64,000 nt of DNA, from assembly GCA_001750645.1 (NCBI GenBank), contig MEIF01000002.1:40951-104950 (forward strand), given 5' to 3'. The DNA comes from Gammaproteobacteria bacterium AqS3. Lineage in GTDB: Bacteria; Pseudomonadota; Gammaproteobacteria; MEIF01; AqS3. The notes below the pieces were generated by a model. It made no database searches. It was not told where the DNA came from and saw only the letters and a program-made list of their open reading frames with translations. Of this stretch, positions 35,256 through 42,969 are shown piece by piece (the stretch's first letter is position 1; each line of letters begins with the position of its first letter). Position numbers and translations under genes: made by a program.

Positions 35256-35342
35256 GGGCTGGGGGCGCGACCGGACTGGTCCAGGCCGCAGAGGATGGCA
35301 AAGAGCCGCAGAGGGGTGAAGTAAAATGCGCACCCTTCGGCG

Positions 35343-35419
35343 GGCTATGTAGCTCAGTTGGTCAGAGCGCGGCACTCATAATGCCGAGGTCGGTGGTTCG
35401 AGCCCACCCATAGCCACCA
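35343..35419 (+). tRNA. tRNA-Met (anticodon CAU)
   Basis: The 77 bases fold as a cloverleaf: acceptor GGCTATG/CATAGCC, D-arm with AGCTCAGTTGGTCAGAGC, anticodon loop CTCATAA and T-arm GGTTCGAGCC, with CCA encoded. It closely resembles the E. coli elongator tRNA-Met (GGCTACGTAGCTCAG and so on) rather than the initiator. An accessory island begins directly downstream, as is common at tRNA genes. Confidence 0.95.
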
Positions 35420-35574
35420 TCGCCACCGGGGCCGAATATCCCCTCCCCGCAAATGCCCTTGAAAAAAATCCGCGAGCCCCCATAAAGGGGGGCAGCGACG
35501 GTTTTGCCACTATAAGTGCATAAAAATCAAAGTGGCGTGATGAACTTTTTAATCAGGTATTAATAGATAAACAA

Positions 35575-36162
35575 ATGAGTTTTGAAACAGTTAACGAAAT
35601 CATTCCACGACTTATCCAGGATGTGGAAGATGGCGTCCGGTATAAAGAAAAACACGGGGAGGGGCTCTCCTACTCTTACGGCCTGAGTGTTGAAGAGACT
35701 GCCAATGGATTTAGATTGAAGCGAAGTGATATTGACCATTGGTTCAAAGTCGGAGTGAGTCTTGCAGGCCGCAAAGTACCCAATGAAAAAATGTTGCATC
35801 TGCTTGTTCTGGTTGATCCGTTTTCAGACGACTGGGTGCATGATGCAGAGGACAACCATCTGTATTTGAAAGTGACAGCAACGCATACGCGCTATAAATA
35901 TAAGTGCAAACATTGCGGACATGACCGCCCCGATATTAAATGCGGATGTGCTAGCAGAGACGGAAATGTGAGGAGCGTTTTTGAGGAAACCAACCAATTT
36001 CCACCACCAGAGACCAGCCGCAGATATGAAAAGGGAGGAGGGCCAAAGCCAGTCTGGAAAAAGCGACGTTTTGATGTCACCCAAGATGATTGGGACGAGG
36101 CCGTTGGCAAGATTGTCCGCAAGTTTAGAGAATGGCTTGATCGGGAGACATCCCCCAACTAA
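35575..36162 (+). CDS. Hypothetical protein with a Zn-ribbon-like cysteine cluster
   Basis: The 195-residue protein is the first gene after the tRNA and is notably more AT-rich than the core genes. It has KCKHCGHDRPDIKCGC (CxxC followed by CxC), which may bind zinc, and an acidic N-terminal domain. No membrane span. I do not recognise the family. The position in an island with restriction systems makes a mobile or defence origin likely. Confidence 0.65.
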   Translation: MSFETVNEIIPRLIQDVEDGVRYKEKHGEGLSYSYGLSVEETANGFRLKRSDIDHWFKVGVSLAGRKVPNEKMLHLLVLVDPFSDDWVHDAEDNHLYLKVTATHTRYKYKCKHCGHDRPDIKCGCASRDGNVRSVFEETNQFPPPETSRRYEKGGGPKPVWKKRRFDVTQDDWDEAVGKIVRKFREWLDRETSPN

Positions 36163-36258
36163 TCCAGAGAGTGTCGCAAGTGATGATCAAACTACTTTTA
36201 GTCAGCAGTGATGCCTTAAGACATCTAAACCCCAGATTCTTCCAAGGAGGACAGATAG

Positions 36259-36879
36259 ATGAGTAAAGTTGTTAGAGAAATTTTTTACAAGCCCTTGCCA
36301 GTTGTAGAGGGTTGCGAATGGATTCGTGTTGATGGCGAGCCTAAAATATATTTAGAGCAAAACAATCATGAATATAAAGATGGGCTTGCCCCTCTCTTAA
36401 GGTTGGAAAAAGAACGCACACCTGTATTGACAGTAGGACAGCTGTTGATCCCGCTGCAGTCGGGTTATGAAGGCATATTTTCAACATATTGGAACGCTGT
36501 TCGACTAAATGTCCTCACAAATGAATATGAGTCTTTGACTCTTTCAGAAGAATCAAATATTCATAAATTTTTGGAGGATGTTGCAGCTTTGGCAGGACTT
36601 CCTGCCCCGGGCGACTCAGTGTGGCAGCTGGCGCCCTATGATGAAGGAGTCCGGTGCAAAGTAACAAACGATAAAGGGGGGTTCTATGCGAATGTATACG
36701 AAGAATCTAATAAAGGCTGGGTTTGCAAATGGAAATTAATCCCAAACCCAATACCGGATGGGGAAATTTTGTCGGATGAAAAATCGTTTGAGTCGAAAAA
36801 AGGCGCGGTAAATTGGGCTTGTGGAGAGTATGAGGCACACAAAAACCAGTTAGATATTGAAGGAGGGGGACATGAGTGA
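36259..36879 (+). CDS. Hypothetical protein of the island
   Basis: The 206-residue protein starts after AAGGAGG. It is soluble, with mixed beta and acidic composition, and shows no motif I know. It overlaps the following small membrane-protein gene by 8 bases, so the two form an operon. Composition is AT-rich like the rest of the island. Confidence 0.65.
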   Translation: MSKVVREIFYKPLPVVEGCEWIRVDGEPKIYLEQNNHEYKDGLAPLLRLEKERTPVLTVGQLLIPLQSGYEGIFSTYWNAVRLNVLTNEYESLTLSEESNIHKFLEDVAALAGLPAPGDSVWQLAPYDEGVRCKVTNDKGGFYANVYEESNKGWVCKWKLIPNPIPDGEILSDEKSFESKKGAVNWACGEYEAHKNQLDIEGGGHE

Positions 36880-37252
36880 TTGCAGGTTCAGCCTCAATCT
36901 TGATATAGGGTGGTGGGGAGTTGTTCTTACACTATGCCTTATCGCGATACTATTTAAGAAAACGCGGAAAAAATTTATGCAAGTGGTAGCAGATTACGCC
37001 ACAGCAAAGAATGATCCGTTTAAACAAGAAGAGCGATTGACACAGCTCATGGAGATAGATAGAGAACAGGCGGCACGTGTGACAAATGACTTTCATAATA
37101 TGACTGAACATTTGAAAAATATTAGAAAAATGATGGATTCAGAACCGGATGTGGCAAAAAAGTTTTTGGATTACGCAATTGAAAAAGCGGAGACGCATAG
37201 CACTGAGCAAGGAATTCACCAAAGGGTCAACGATAAGATGCGCGACAGATAA
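36872..37252 (+). CDS. Small membrane-anchored hypothetical protein
   Basis: ATG 36872 follows AGGAGG closely, giving 126 residues. One N-terminal membrane helix (WWGVVLTLCLIAILF) is followed by a charged helical cytoplasmic domain (QEERLTQLMEIDREQAARVTNDFHNMTEHLKNIRKMM). It overlaps the gene before it. Function unknown; a membrane effector or anchor partnered with the upstream protein is possible but unsupported. Confidence 0.65.
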   Translation: MSDCRFSLNLDIGWWGVVLTLCLIAILFKKTRKKFMQVVADYATAKNDPFKQEERLTQLMEIDREQAARVTNDFHNMTEHLKNIRKMMDSEPDVAKKFLDYAIEKAETHSTEQGIHQRVNDKMRDR

Positions 37253-37385
37253 AAATTCCATGATTTTTATATAAATCTCAATTTAGTTATATTGCAAAAA
37301 AGACTGAAAAATCATCGGCAGCAACAACTACTTCTGTATTTTCCAAACTGCACCTCGCGTTTTTCAGTGAGGTTTTTATGACTCG

Positions 37386-38471
37386 TTAGCTCGCCCCTTT
37401 CTTCCTATTGCACTCGATGGAAACCATCTGCAAATTTGAAAATTCGGTCTTGCCCTCTTTGCTCCATGGCTTTATGTGATCTCCTTCCATTTCCTCATAA
37501 TCAAATGCCTCTCCACAGATGGCGCATTTGCCTCCCTGTTGCTCATATTTACTGCGTTTTTGACTGTCACTAAACTGCCGTAATTTCAGATGACTTTCGT
37601 CACCATCAAGAACATATTCGTATATGCCTCGTTTCCTCTGAATCTCTTCATTGGCCATCAGTTCTTCAACTTTTTCTTCAAGTTCATCGGAATCCAATTC
37701 TCTACGCCCATGCTTGCGATGAATATCGCCCCACTCCAAGCCCTTCATTTCTTTCTTCCTCTCGACAGGGAATGTAGTTCTTACCCAATCAATGACACCC
37801 TCAAAATAATTCCAAAGTTCTTTTGCACTGTCTTGGTGCTGATGCTCTGACATGTATTTCTCAATCTTGCCCTCGCTATGCCAGTCAATGACCTTTTCCA
37901 AATACTCCTGGCGAATGGGCGATCCGTTTAGATACATGTCCCCAATGGCTTGAGCTGGGCAGTTGGGCTTGCTGAACCAATTTTTCGCATCAGCCAGCCA
38001 AGTCCCGTGATAGACAGCGTTGCGAAGCTCCTGTGCCGTCAATTTTTCACCTGCAATGTTGATCGTCTTAAACCAGTCTAGTTTCTCGCTGTCCTCGCCC
38101 TCGCACTGATAAATCATCAGTTTGTAGTCAAGTATCTGCTGCTGTTCGTCAGATTCCAGATTGTAAAAGGCGCGGTCGTTAAATGAATAGTCACCATTAA
38201 CGTATTGGCAAATGGAAATTGTGCGCTGCTGCCCATCCATCACTTCAAAAGTGCCGTCAGGGCGAACTGCCCAATACATCACATTGAGCGGAAAACCTTT
38301 TCGTATTGTGTCGATTACCGCATCGCGCTGCGCTCCCTTGTAGATAAACTCTCGCTGATAAGGCGGGCGTATATCTAGCTTGCCCCCATAACCCACAACA
38401 CCGGCGTCCCCCTTGTCTTCATAGTTTTCTGTCAATTCTTTGACCGTGATCTTTTTCAGTTCTATTTTCAT
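37386..38471 (-). CDS. DUF262 domain protein with C-terminal HNH nuclease motif
   Basis: The 361-residue protein has a DUF262 N-terminus (RPPYQREFIYKG, FPLNVMYWAV, FEVMDGQQRTISI), the ParB-like NTPase-type fold of GmrSD and related nucleases. The C-terminus has an HNH motif (CAICGEAFDYEEMEGDHIKPW, then NLQMVSIECNRKKG). Such proteins restrict modified or foreign DNA. It begins 3 bases after the EcoRI-type methylase gene, so the pair may be a restriction-modification unit in which this protein is the nuclease. Confidence 0.85.
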   Translation of the reverse strand: MKIELKKITVKELTENYEDKGDAGVVGYGGKLDIRPPYQREFIYKGAQRDAVIDTIRKGFPLNVMYWAVRPDGTFEVMDGQQRTISICQYVNGDYSFNDRAFYNLESDEQQQILDYKLMIYQCEGEDSEKLDWFKTINIAGEKLTAQELRNAVYHGTWLADAKNWFSKPNCPAQAIGDMYLNGSPIRQEYLEKVIDWHSEGKIEKYMSEHQHQDSAKELWNYFEGVIDWVRTTFPVERKKEMKGLEWGDIHRKHGRRELDSDELEEKVEELMANEEIQRKRGIYEYVLDGDESHLKLRQFSDSQKRSKYEQQGGKCAICGEAFDYEEMEGDHIKPWSKEGKTEFSNLQMVSIECNRKKGAS

Positions 38472-38473
38472 TC

Positions 38474-39438
38474 TTATACTCCTTTATGTTTGATGAATAT
38501 ACGAGCATATCTGTTGTCACCATTGATTAAAGGCTCGCTCAAATTTACTGCACCTCTTTTTTTCAATTCCGGCAGTCTGCCCCACATTACATCCCTGAAA
38601 TGTCCGATAATTTCAAATTGGTCAGGATTATATTTCCGCAAAAAAGTTATAGGGACACCCATAACCCCATCATAATCTACAGGAATGTCTTTCACTTTGG
38701 AGACTTCTATTGCCTTGAAATTATCATATTCTGGATAATCTTTTTTCGTGTACTTTCGATGCAGAGGGATTTCCTCCCCGCGCTGTCTGTGCATCAAATT
38801 GGTGTACCAGCAAGCATTAACTCTTTTTATCCCCCCCCTCCCGGCATATCGAAATACATCACGCCCAATGCCCCGGGATTAATTCCCAGCCAAACTTTAT
38901 TTAGTCGAATTAGACTGGATATTTCTTTATAACTGACCGCATTGAAATTACCTATTACTAGAAATTTCTTTCCGTATTCCTGCAACTGTTCCATATATTC
39001 TCTAAACAAACTGAAAGGAGGGTTGGTGACAACTATATCTGCTTGTTTAAGCAAATCAATAGAATCTTTACTCCTAAAATCCCCATCTCCTTCAAATTCA
39101 TTAACACCTATCTCCTCACAAGTTGGTACCTTACCTCCGTTTTTTTCTCCTGTGTATTCCAGCCATATAGCTCTGTCCTCGTTATGTTTACTGAAAAAAT
39201 CTTTCTGACTATTCTTATAGCAACTAGCAATAAGTCTTCTTAGACCTAAATACTCAAATCCATAAGAGAAGTAATGAAAAAATTTGCTGGCGCGAGGATC
39301 ATCACAATTTAGATAAACAGTTTTACCCTTGAAATATTTCCGATAATGTTTCATTTCTTGCTCTATATCAGACAAAGAAGTGTAGAACTCATCTTTTTTG
39401 TTTCTCATCGCTTTAGCCAGGTTTGCTTTTTTGCTCAT
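38474..39438 (-). CDS. EcoRI-type adenine-specific DNA methyltransferase, frameshifted at a G tract
   Basis: The first frame from ATG 39438 has the family features DEFYTSLSDIEQE, VYLNCDDPRASKFF and the catalytic NPPF (139-142), then runs into a stop after MPGGGG. The second frame continues exactly where the family should (VNACWYTNLMHRQRGEEIPLHRKY) to 38474. The break is at eight G on the coding strand (38831-38838). One added base gives an uninterrupted 321-residue protein, the size of M.EcoRI. I infer phase variation, currently OFF, or a base-count error. It shares an upstream leader with the unrelated C5 methylase at 41901. Confidence 0.82.
38831..38838 (-). repeat. Homopolymer G8 (C8 on plus strand) within the adenine methylase gene
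   Basis: The tract joins the two reading frames of the EcoRI-type methylase; nine or six bases would put them in one frame. Confidence 0.8.
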
Positions 39439-39459
39439 GGATCCATTCCCCCAAAACCC

Positions 39460-39482
39460 GCAAAACCGGCGAAGTATAAGCA
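39460..39482 (-). promoter_or_regulatory. Shared methylase leader, copy A
   Basis: On the minus strand TATACT (39473-39478) followed by TCGCCGGTTTTGCGGG stands upstream of the adenine methylase. The C5 methylase at 41901 has TATACTTCGCCGGATTTGCAGG in the same place although the genes are unrelated. TATACT is a good -10. Confidence 0.5.
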
Positions 39483-39504
39483 AACCAAGCCCGCAAGTTC
39501 TAAT

Positions 39505-39715
39505 CCCCCGACTGGAGCGGGTGCAGGCTCATCTCCCGCAGACAGAGCTTGCGTAGCCACCACCAGAAGCTCAGGGGCGAGGACGGCCAACTGTTGGTGA
39601 CGTGGCCGTCAGCGGTCTTGCACCAGCTGCGGCAACCGCCCTGCCAGACGGTTCTGTCCATTCACTCCATCACGCTGGCGACGAAGCCGTGCTGGGCTTG
39701 GCGGTGCGGCGTCTT
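39505..39715 (-). pseudogene. Duplicated and decayed 3' end of the flavin monooxygenase gene
   Basis: About 200 bases align with 42975-43180, the last coding bases of the monooxygenase at 42970, including long matches such as GGTGACGTGGCCGTC and CGCCCTGCCAGACGGTT. Substitutions and small shifts have destroyed the frame. It separates the two restriction-modification cassettes of the island. Confidence 0.8.
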
Positions 39716-39786
39716 AATGGGCCAGCCGGTTGATCCTGCAAGCCAACACCTGTGCGGATCACTCCGCCGCCACTTTATGACGAGTT

Positions 39787-40779
39787 TTATTGAATATCGC
39801 GGTCGTTGTACGGACCCAAGAAACGATCACCGTTGAAATGAATCAAATGCTCCGGTGTATCTGCAAGCCAAACCTCTGTTTCCCAGCTAATTTCCAACAG
39901 CCATTCTCGCAATGATTTCCTGTCCTTGAAGGCACTGACGTAAACCCGAGGAGCTGTGCAGTTTTTTGTCATCCGCTCAAGCATGAGATGACGCAATGGC
40001 GAGATCGGATTGGATGAATACACGGCTTCGACAAGAATGATCCAGCTGCGATTGCGGTCATAGGCGACAACATCGGGCAATGCATCATGAGCCAGCTCAA
40101 AGAACCCCAGCTCCTCAAGACGCTCTTTTTTCAGAACCAACGATTTATTGATCGCATCGCCGACATAAAGTATTTCCGCACCCGGAACAAAACGGGGAAG
40201 AAATTCTTCGATGATTGCTTTCTGAATTTCATTGTGTATGCCCGGCGCCAACATGACGATTTCGCCGTTTGGCTGAACCACAGACACCTTGGCTTTTTGG
40301 CGATCTCTTTCCATACGCCGTTTGAGAGAGCCCTTTTCATCTATAAATCTGGCTGCAATTTCAGGCCATCCACTCTCCCCAAATTGTCTAAGCAAACCGG
40401 CGGCATCCGGACTGATCGCATAAGCCCGCATGGGGCTATTGGTGCTGGCGTCAGGATTCCCCGCACTTCGCAAAGCAATGCCAGCCTCAACCAAATAGAT
40501 CAGGTCTTTGCGTCTCACATCGTCGTAAGAGCCGGAGGACAGTTTCTCACCGTAATGCTCATTCCAGAACCGGATGATTTGGCGGGTGGTCAAAATATGA
40601 GACTCTTTTCCGCTCCAGATTTCCGCTTCACTCCAAGGTTTTTTGGGAGTCAAATTGGCAATCGCCAGGAGCGACATGGCCACGCGCTTTTTCCGTCTTG
40701 CTGTCATCTCCTCGATTGGAATTCCGACAGACTCTAATATCTGCTGTGCTTCCCTGATTTTCCTTGATGCGGACATCAT
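39787..40779 (-). CDS. BsuBI/PstI-family Type II restriction endonuclease
   Basis: The 330-residue protein shows the family core ELAHDALPDVVAYDRNRSWIILVEAVYSSNPISPLRHLMLE, where Asp and Glu form the PD-(D/E)xK-like metal site, preceded by GIHNEIQKAIIEEFLPRF. BsuBI and PstI cut CTGCAG; this enzyme's site is unknown. It follows the cytosine-5 methylase by 9 bases on the same strand. Pairing with a C5 rather than an adenine methylase differs from BsuBI and PstI themselves. Confidence 0.88.
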   Translation of the reverse strand: MMSASRKIREAQQILESVGIPIEEMTARRKKRVAMSLLAIANLTPKKPWSEAEIWSGKESHILTTRQIIRFWNEHYGEKLSSGSYDDVRRKDLIYLVEAGIALRSAGNPDASTNSPMRAYAISPDAAGLLRQFGESGWPEIAARFIDEKGSLKRRMERDRQKAKVSVVQPNGEIVMLAPGIHNEIQKAIIEEFLPRFVPGAEILYVGDAINKSLVLKKERLEELGFFELAHDALPDVVAYDRNRSWIILVEAVYSSNPISPLRHLMLERMTKNCTAPRVYVSAFKDRKSLREWLLEISWETEVWLADTPEHLIHFNGDRFLGPYNDRDIQ

Positions 40780-40788
40780 GAATCAATT

Positions 40789-41901
40789 TCAAAGATCAAA
40801 GCTCATCTGCCCGCTCGGGACTGAATTGAGCTGATTGATTTCATCTGAGGAAAGACGCTCTCCGCTTTCCAGATATTGCAGCACCGATCCGGCAATGGCC
40901 TTGGCCAGCAGAGGCGGAACCGCATTGCCAACCTGATTGAACTGGCTGCCATCGGAGCCGCAAAATTCAAACCAATCAGGAAAGCTCTGCAAGCGCGCGC
41001 CCTCCCGGACCGTCAGCCGCTTTCTTCTGTCATCGGGCAGGCGAACACGCAGCATGTCTCCGGTTGCCCCGTTGAGGTTGCGGCATGTGACGGTTCTGCT
41101 GGGCTGATCTAAATGCAGGTCGCGGGGGCGTGCGCAAAAAGATTTCTTCTCGTATCGAGCCACATATTCGTCCATGCTCTTTGTTAAAAATTTGGTGTTC
41201 TCATCAACTTGAAAAGCCAAATCGCCCAGAGCGTCCCCGGCAGTGAAATACCTGCCGAAATTGATTGGAGCGGGAAAATTCCAGGAGCCCCGATGTGCAA
41301 CAACAAACAGGCGCTCCCTTCGCTGCGGAACGCCGTAATCAACCGAGTTCAACAACTGCCATTCGACCACATATCCCAGCCCCCTCAATTCATCCGCAAT
41401 GTGGTCGAAATATTTTTTGTTTCGATAGAGCATTCCCCGAACATTCTCAAACATCGCCAAGTCGGGCTGGTAATGTTGAACCGCCCATATAAATGCCGGA
41501 AATCCATCTCGCTTGTCCTGTCTGCCGTTTTGCAGTCCCCCAACGCTGAAAGGCTGGCAGGGCGGCCCGCCAATCACAACATGCGCCTCGTCGGTGAGCT
41601 CCTGCCCCGGCTCCAGAACCAATTGATGGCACGCACCGGCCAGATTGGATGAGTAGGTTTCGCAGGCATCGGCCAGCATCTCATAGCCAACCGTGTGAAA
41701 TCCCGCCGCCTCAAAACCGAGCGCCAAACCGCCGCAGCCGGCAAAGAGATCCAGCGCCTTGTATTTGCGCTTTTTATGCTTTGATGGAGGAGGCAGCTCC
41801 TGATTCAAAAGTTCCAAATAATTCACTGCCCATCCATTTTGACGGCCCGCCGCTCCAGGCTTTTTGGCCTGCGGTTTTGACTTAGAGGAAACTTTGCTCA
41901 T
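40789..41901 (-). CDS. DNA cytosine-5 methyltransferase
   Basis: The 370-residue protein has motif I DLFAGCGG (51-58), the catalytic GGPPCQPFS with Cys115, ENV in motif VI (MFENVRGM), a QRRER motif, and motif X near the C-terminus (NQVGNAVPPLLAKAIA). It protects host DNA from the adjacent BsuBI/PstI-like nuclease. The N-terminal 45 residues are basic and rich in Lys and Pro, and look like an added tail. Confidence 0.93.
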   Translation of the reverse strand: MSKVSSKSKPQAKKPGAAGRQNGWAVNYLELLNQELPPPSKHKKRKYKALDLFAGCGGLALGFEAAGFHTVGYEMLADACETYSSNLAGACHQLVLEPGQELTDEAHVVIGGPPCQPFSVGGLQNGRQDKRDGFPAFIWAVQHYQPDLAMFENVRGMLYRNKKYFDHIADELRGLGYVVEWQLLNSVDYGVPQRRERLFVVAHRGSWNFPAPINFGRYFTAGDALGDLAFQVDENTKFLTKSMDEYVARYEKKSFCARPRDLHLDQPSRTVTCRNLNGATGDMLRVRLPDDRRKRLTVREGARLQSFPDWFEFCGSDGSQFNQVGNAVPPLLAKAIAGSVLQYLESGERLSSDEINQLNSVPSGQMSFDL

Positions 41902-41924
41902 CGATCAAGTCCTCCCCCAGACCT

Positions 41925-41947
41925 GCAAATCCGGCGAAGTATAAACA
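41925..41947 (-). promoter_or_regulatory. Shared methylase leader, copy B
   Basis: TATACT at 41938-41943 on the minus strand with the following CGCCGGATTTGC block, matching the leader of the adenine methylase at 39460-39482. Confidence 0.5.
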
Positions 41948-41962
41948 AGCGAGCACAGCCGG

Positions 41963-42017
41963 CTGCTGGTGATGCGGTCGTCGGAGATCTTGTGCCCGCC
42001 CATAGCCGCCATCACCA
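41963..42017. other. Junction scar: monooxygenase 3' fragment and tRNA-Met 3'-end-like repeat
   Basis: 41963-42009 aligns loosely with a stretch of the monooxygenase 3' end (GGTGAxG, GTCGTC and AGCCGCC matches). Bases 41994-42017 match 21 of 24 positions of the tRNA-Met 3' end and its flank (35402-35425). It may mark the right end of the island, as an attachment-site-like repeat. No integrase gene is present. Confidence 0.4.
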
Positions 42018-42168
42018 GAACAGCCGAATGATTCCGACCTCAACAAACTGATTGGATGCAGCGTTCGCACAGCCCGCGCGCGGCAAATTGAGGTTGATGC
42101 CAACGGATGCCGGCAAGAAACCCTCCGGTGCCGAACGAAAGCCGACGTGATCGGGACGCAAATGGCCG

Positions 42169-42909
42169 CTAAATTTGGGAATCAGGTTTTCCCTCTTTGC
42201 CACGGCTTGCTTCCTCTATTTTTTCTATTGCATCATCAATCTTTATATAGGATTCCACGACTTTGTCGTAATGGCTAAATGCCTTCTTACAAGCCGTAAG
42301 CGTTCGGCGGGGTGATTCTTCAAACATTGCGTCATTGGCTTTTTCCGCTGCTTTTTCTGCGGAATTGGCGGCCCGTTTTAATGCGGTCAACTCAGGCTTG
42401 AGTTCTAAAAGACTATTTGTCAAGTCATTGTCCAAGTCATACTCTTTTGCCAATTCCATGGCAGCTTCATATCTTTCTAAAATTTCCTCATAGGCGTAAT
42501 GAGAGCAGGTGGACGCCCCTCCTTCCGCATAGTAAACAAGGTCATCCATATCAAATTCATCAGGGGGCTCATGGTCAAACCTTTCAAGGGATGTTTTTTG
42601 AGCATTTGTAATCATAAAACTGGCTCCTATCCTGTCCAGCTCTAAATCAGAGGGCAGCGGGCCGACAGACATATTCTGCTCTTCAATAAAATTTAAAAAG
42701 TAATTGATCTGTTTTTTTGTCGCTCGTTTTTCCTCTCTTTCCACTCTGTTGGACGCCGCCATCAATTCATCCTTTAATTTGGTTGATTTGCCCTTATAAA
42801 TCCTGGATTTAGCTGACCCATCTGAGTTGACTTTTGCATCTGATTTCGAGAGGCTTTTGCCTATCCAATAAAGCAAAAACAAAACCCCCACCACCAAAAT
42901 AATTTCCAT
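42169..42909 (-). CDS. Membrane-anchored coiled-coil hypothetical protein
   Basis: ATG 42909 is chosen because AGGAGG stands 8 bases upstream and the product then begins with a membrane helix (EIILVVGVLFLLYWIG). The remaining 220 residues are cytoplasmic, charged and largely helical, including ALKRAANSAEKAAEKANDAM near the C-terminus. AT-rich compared with flanking core genes. I recognise no family. Confidence 0.7.
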   Translation of the reverse strand: MEIILVVGVLFLLYWIGKSLSKSDAKVNSDGSAKSRIYKGKSTKLKDELMAASNRVEREEKRATKKQINYFLNFIEEQNMSVGPLPSDLELDRIGASFMITNAQKTSLERFDHEPPDEFDMDDLVYYAEGGASTCSHYAYEEILERYEAAMELAKEYDLDNDLTNSLLELKPELTALKRAANSAEKAAEKANDAMFEESPRRTLTACKKAFSHYDKVVESYIKIDDAIEKIEEASRGKEGKPDSQI

Positions 42910-42969
42910 TGCAAAACCTCCTTCATTTCTCGCATTTTTCAGCCCATAATCCGAGGGAATCTGACTCAC

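Noticed and set aside
35470..35495. Hairpin GCCCCC/GGGGGC after the tRNA as a terminator
   Set aside because: No T run follows on the plus strand, and on the minus strand seven bases intervene before a T run with no gene to terminate.
39549..39836. Plus-strand 95-codon frame
   Set aside because: It runs through the decayed monooxygenase 3' end and has no start signal or family.
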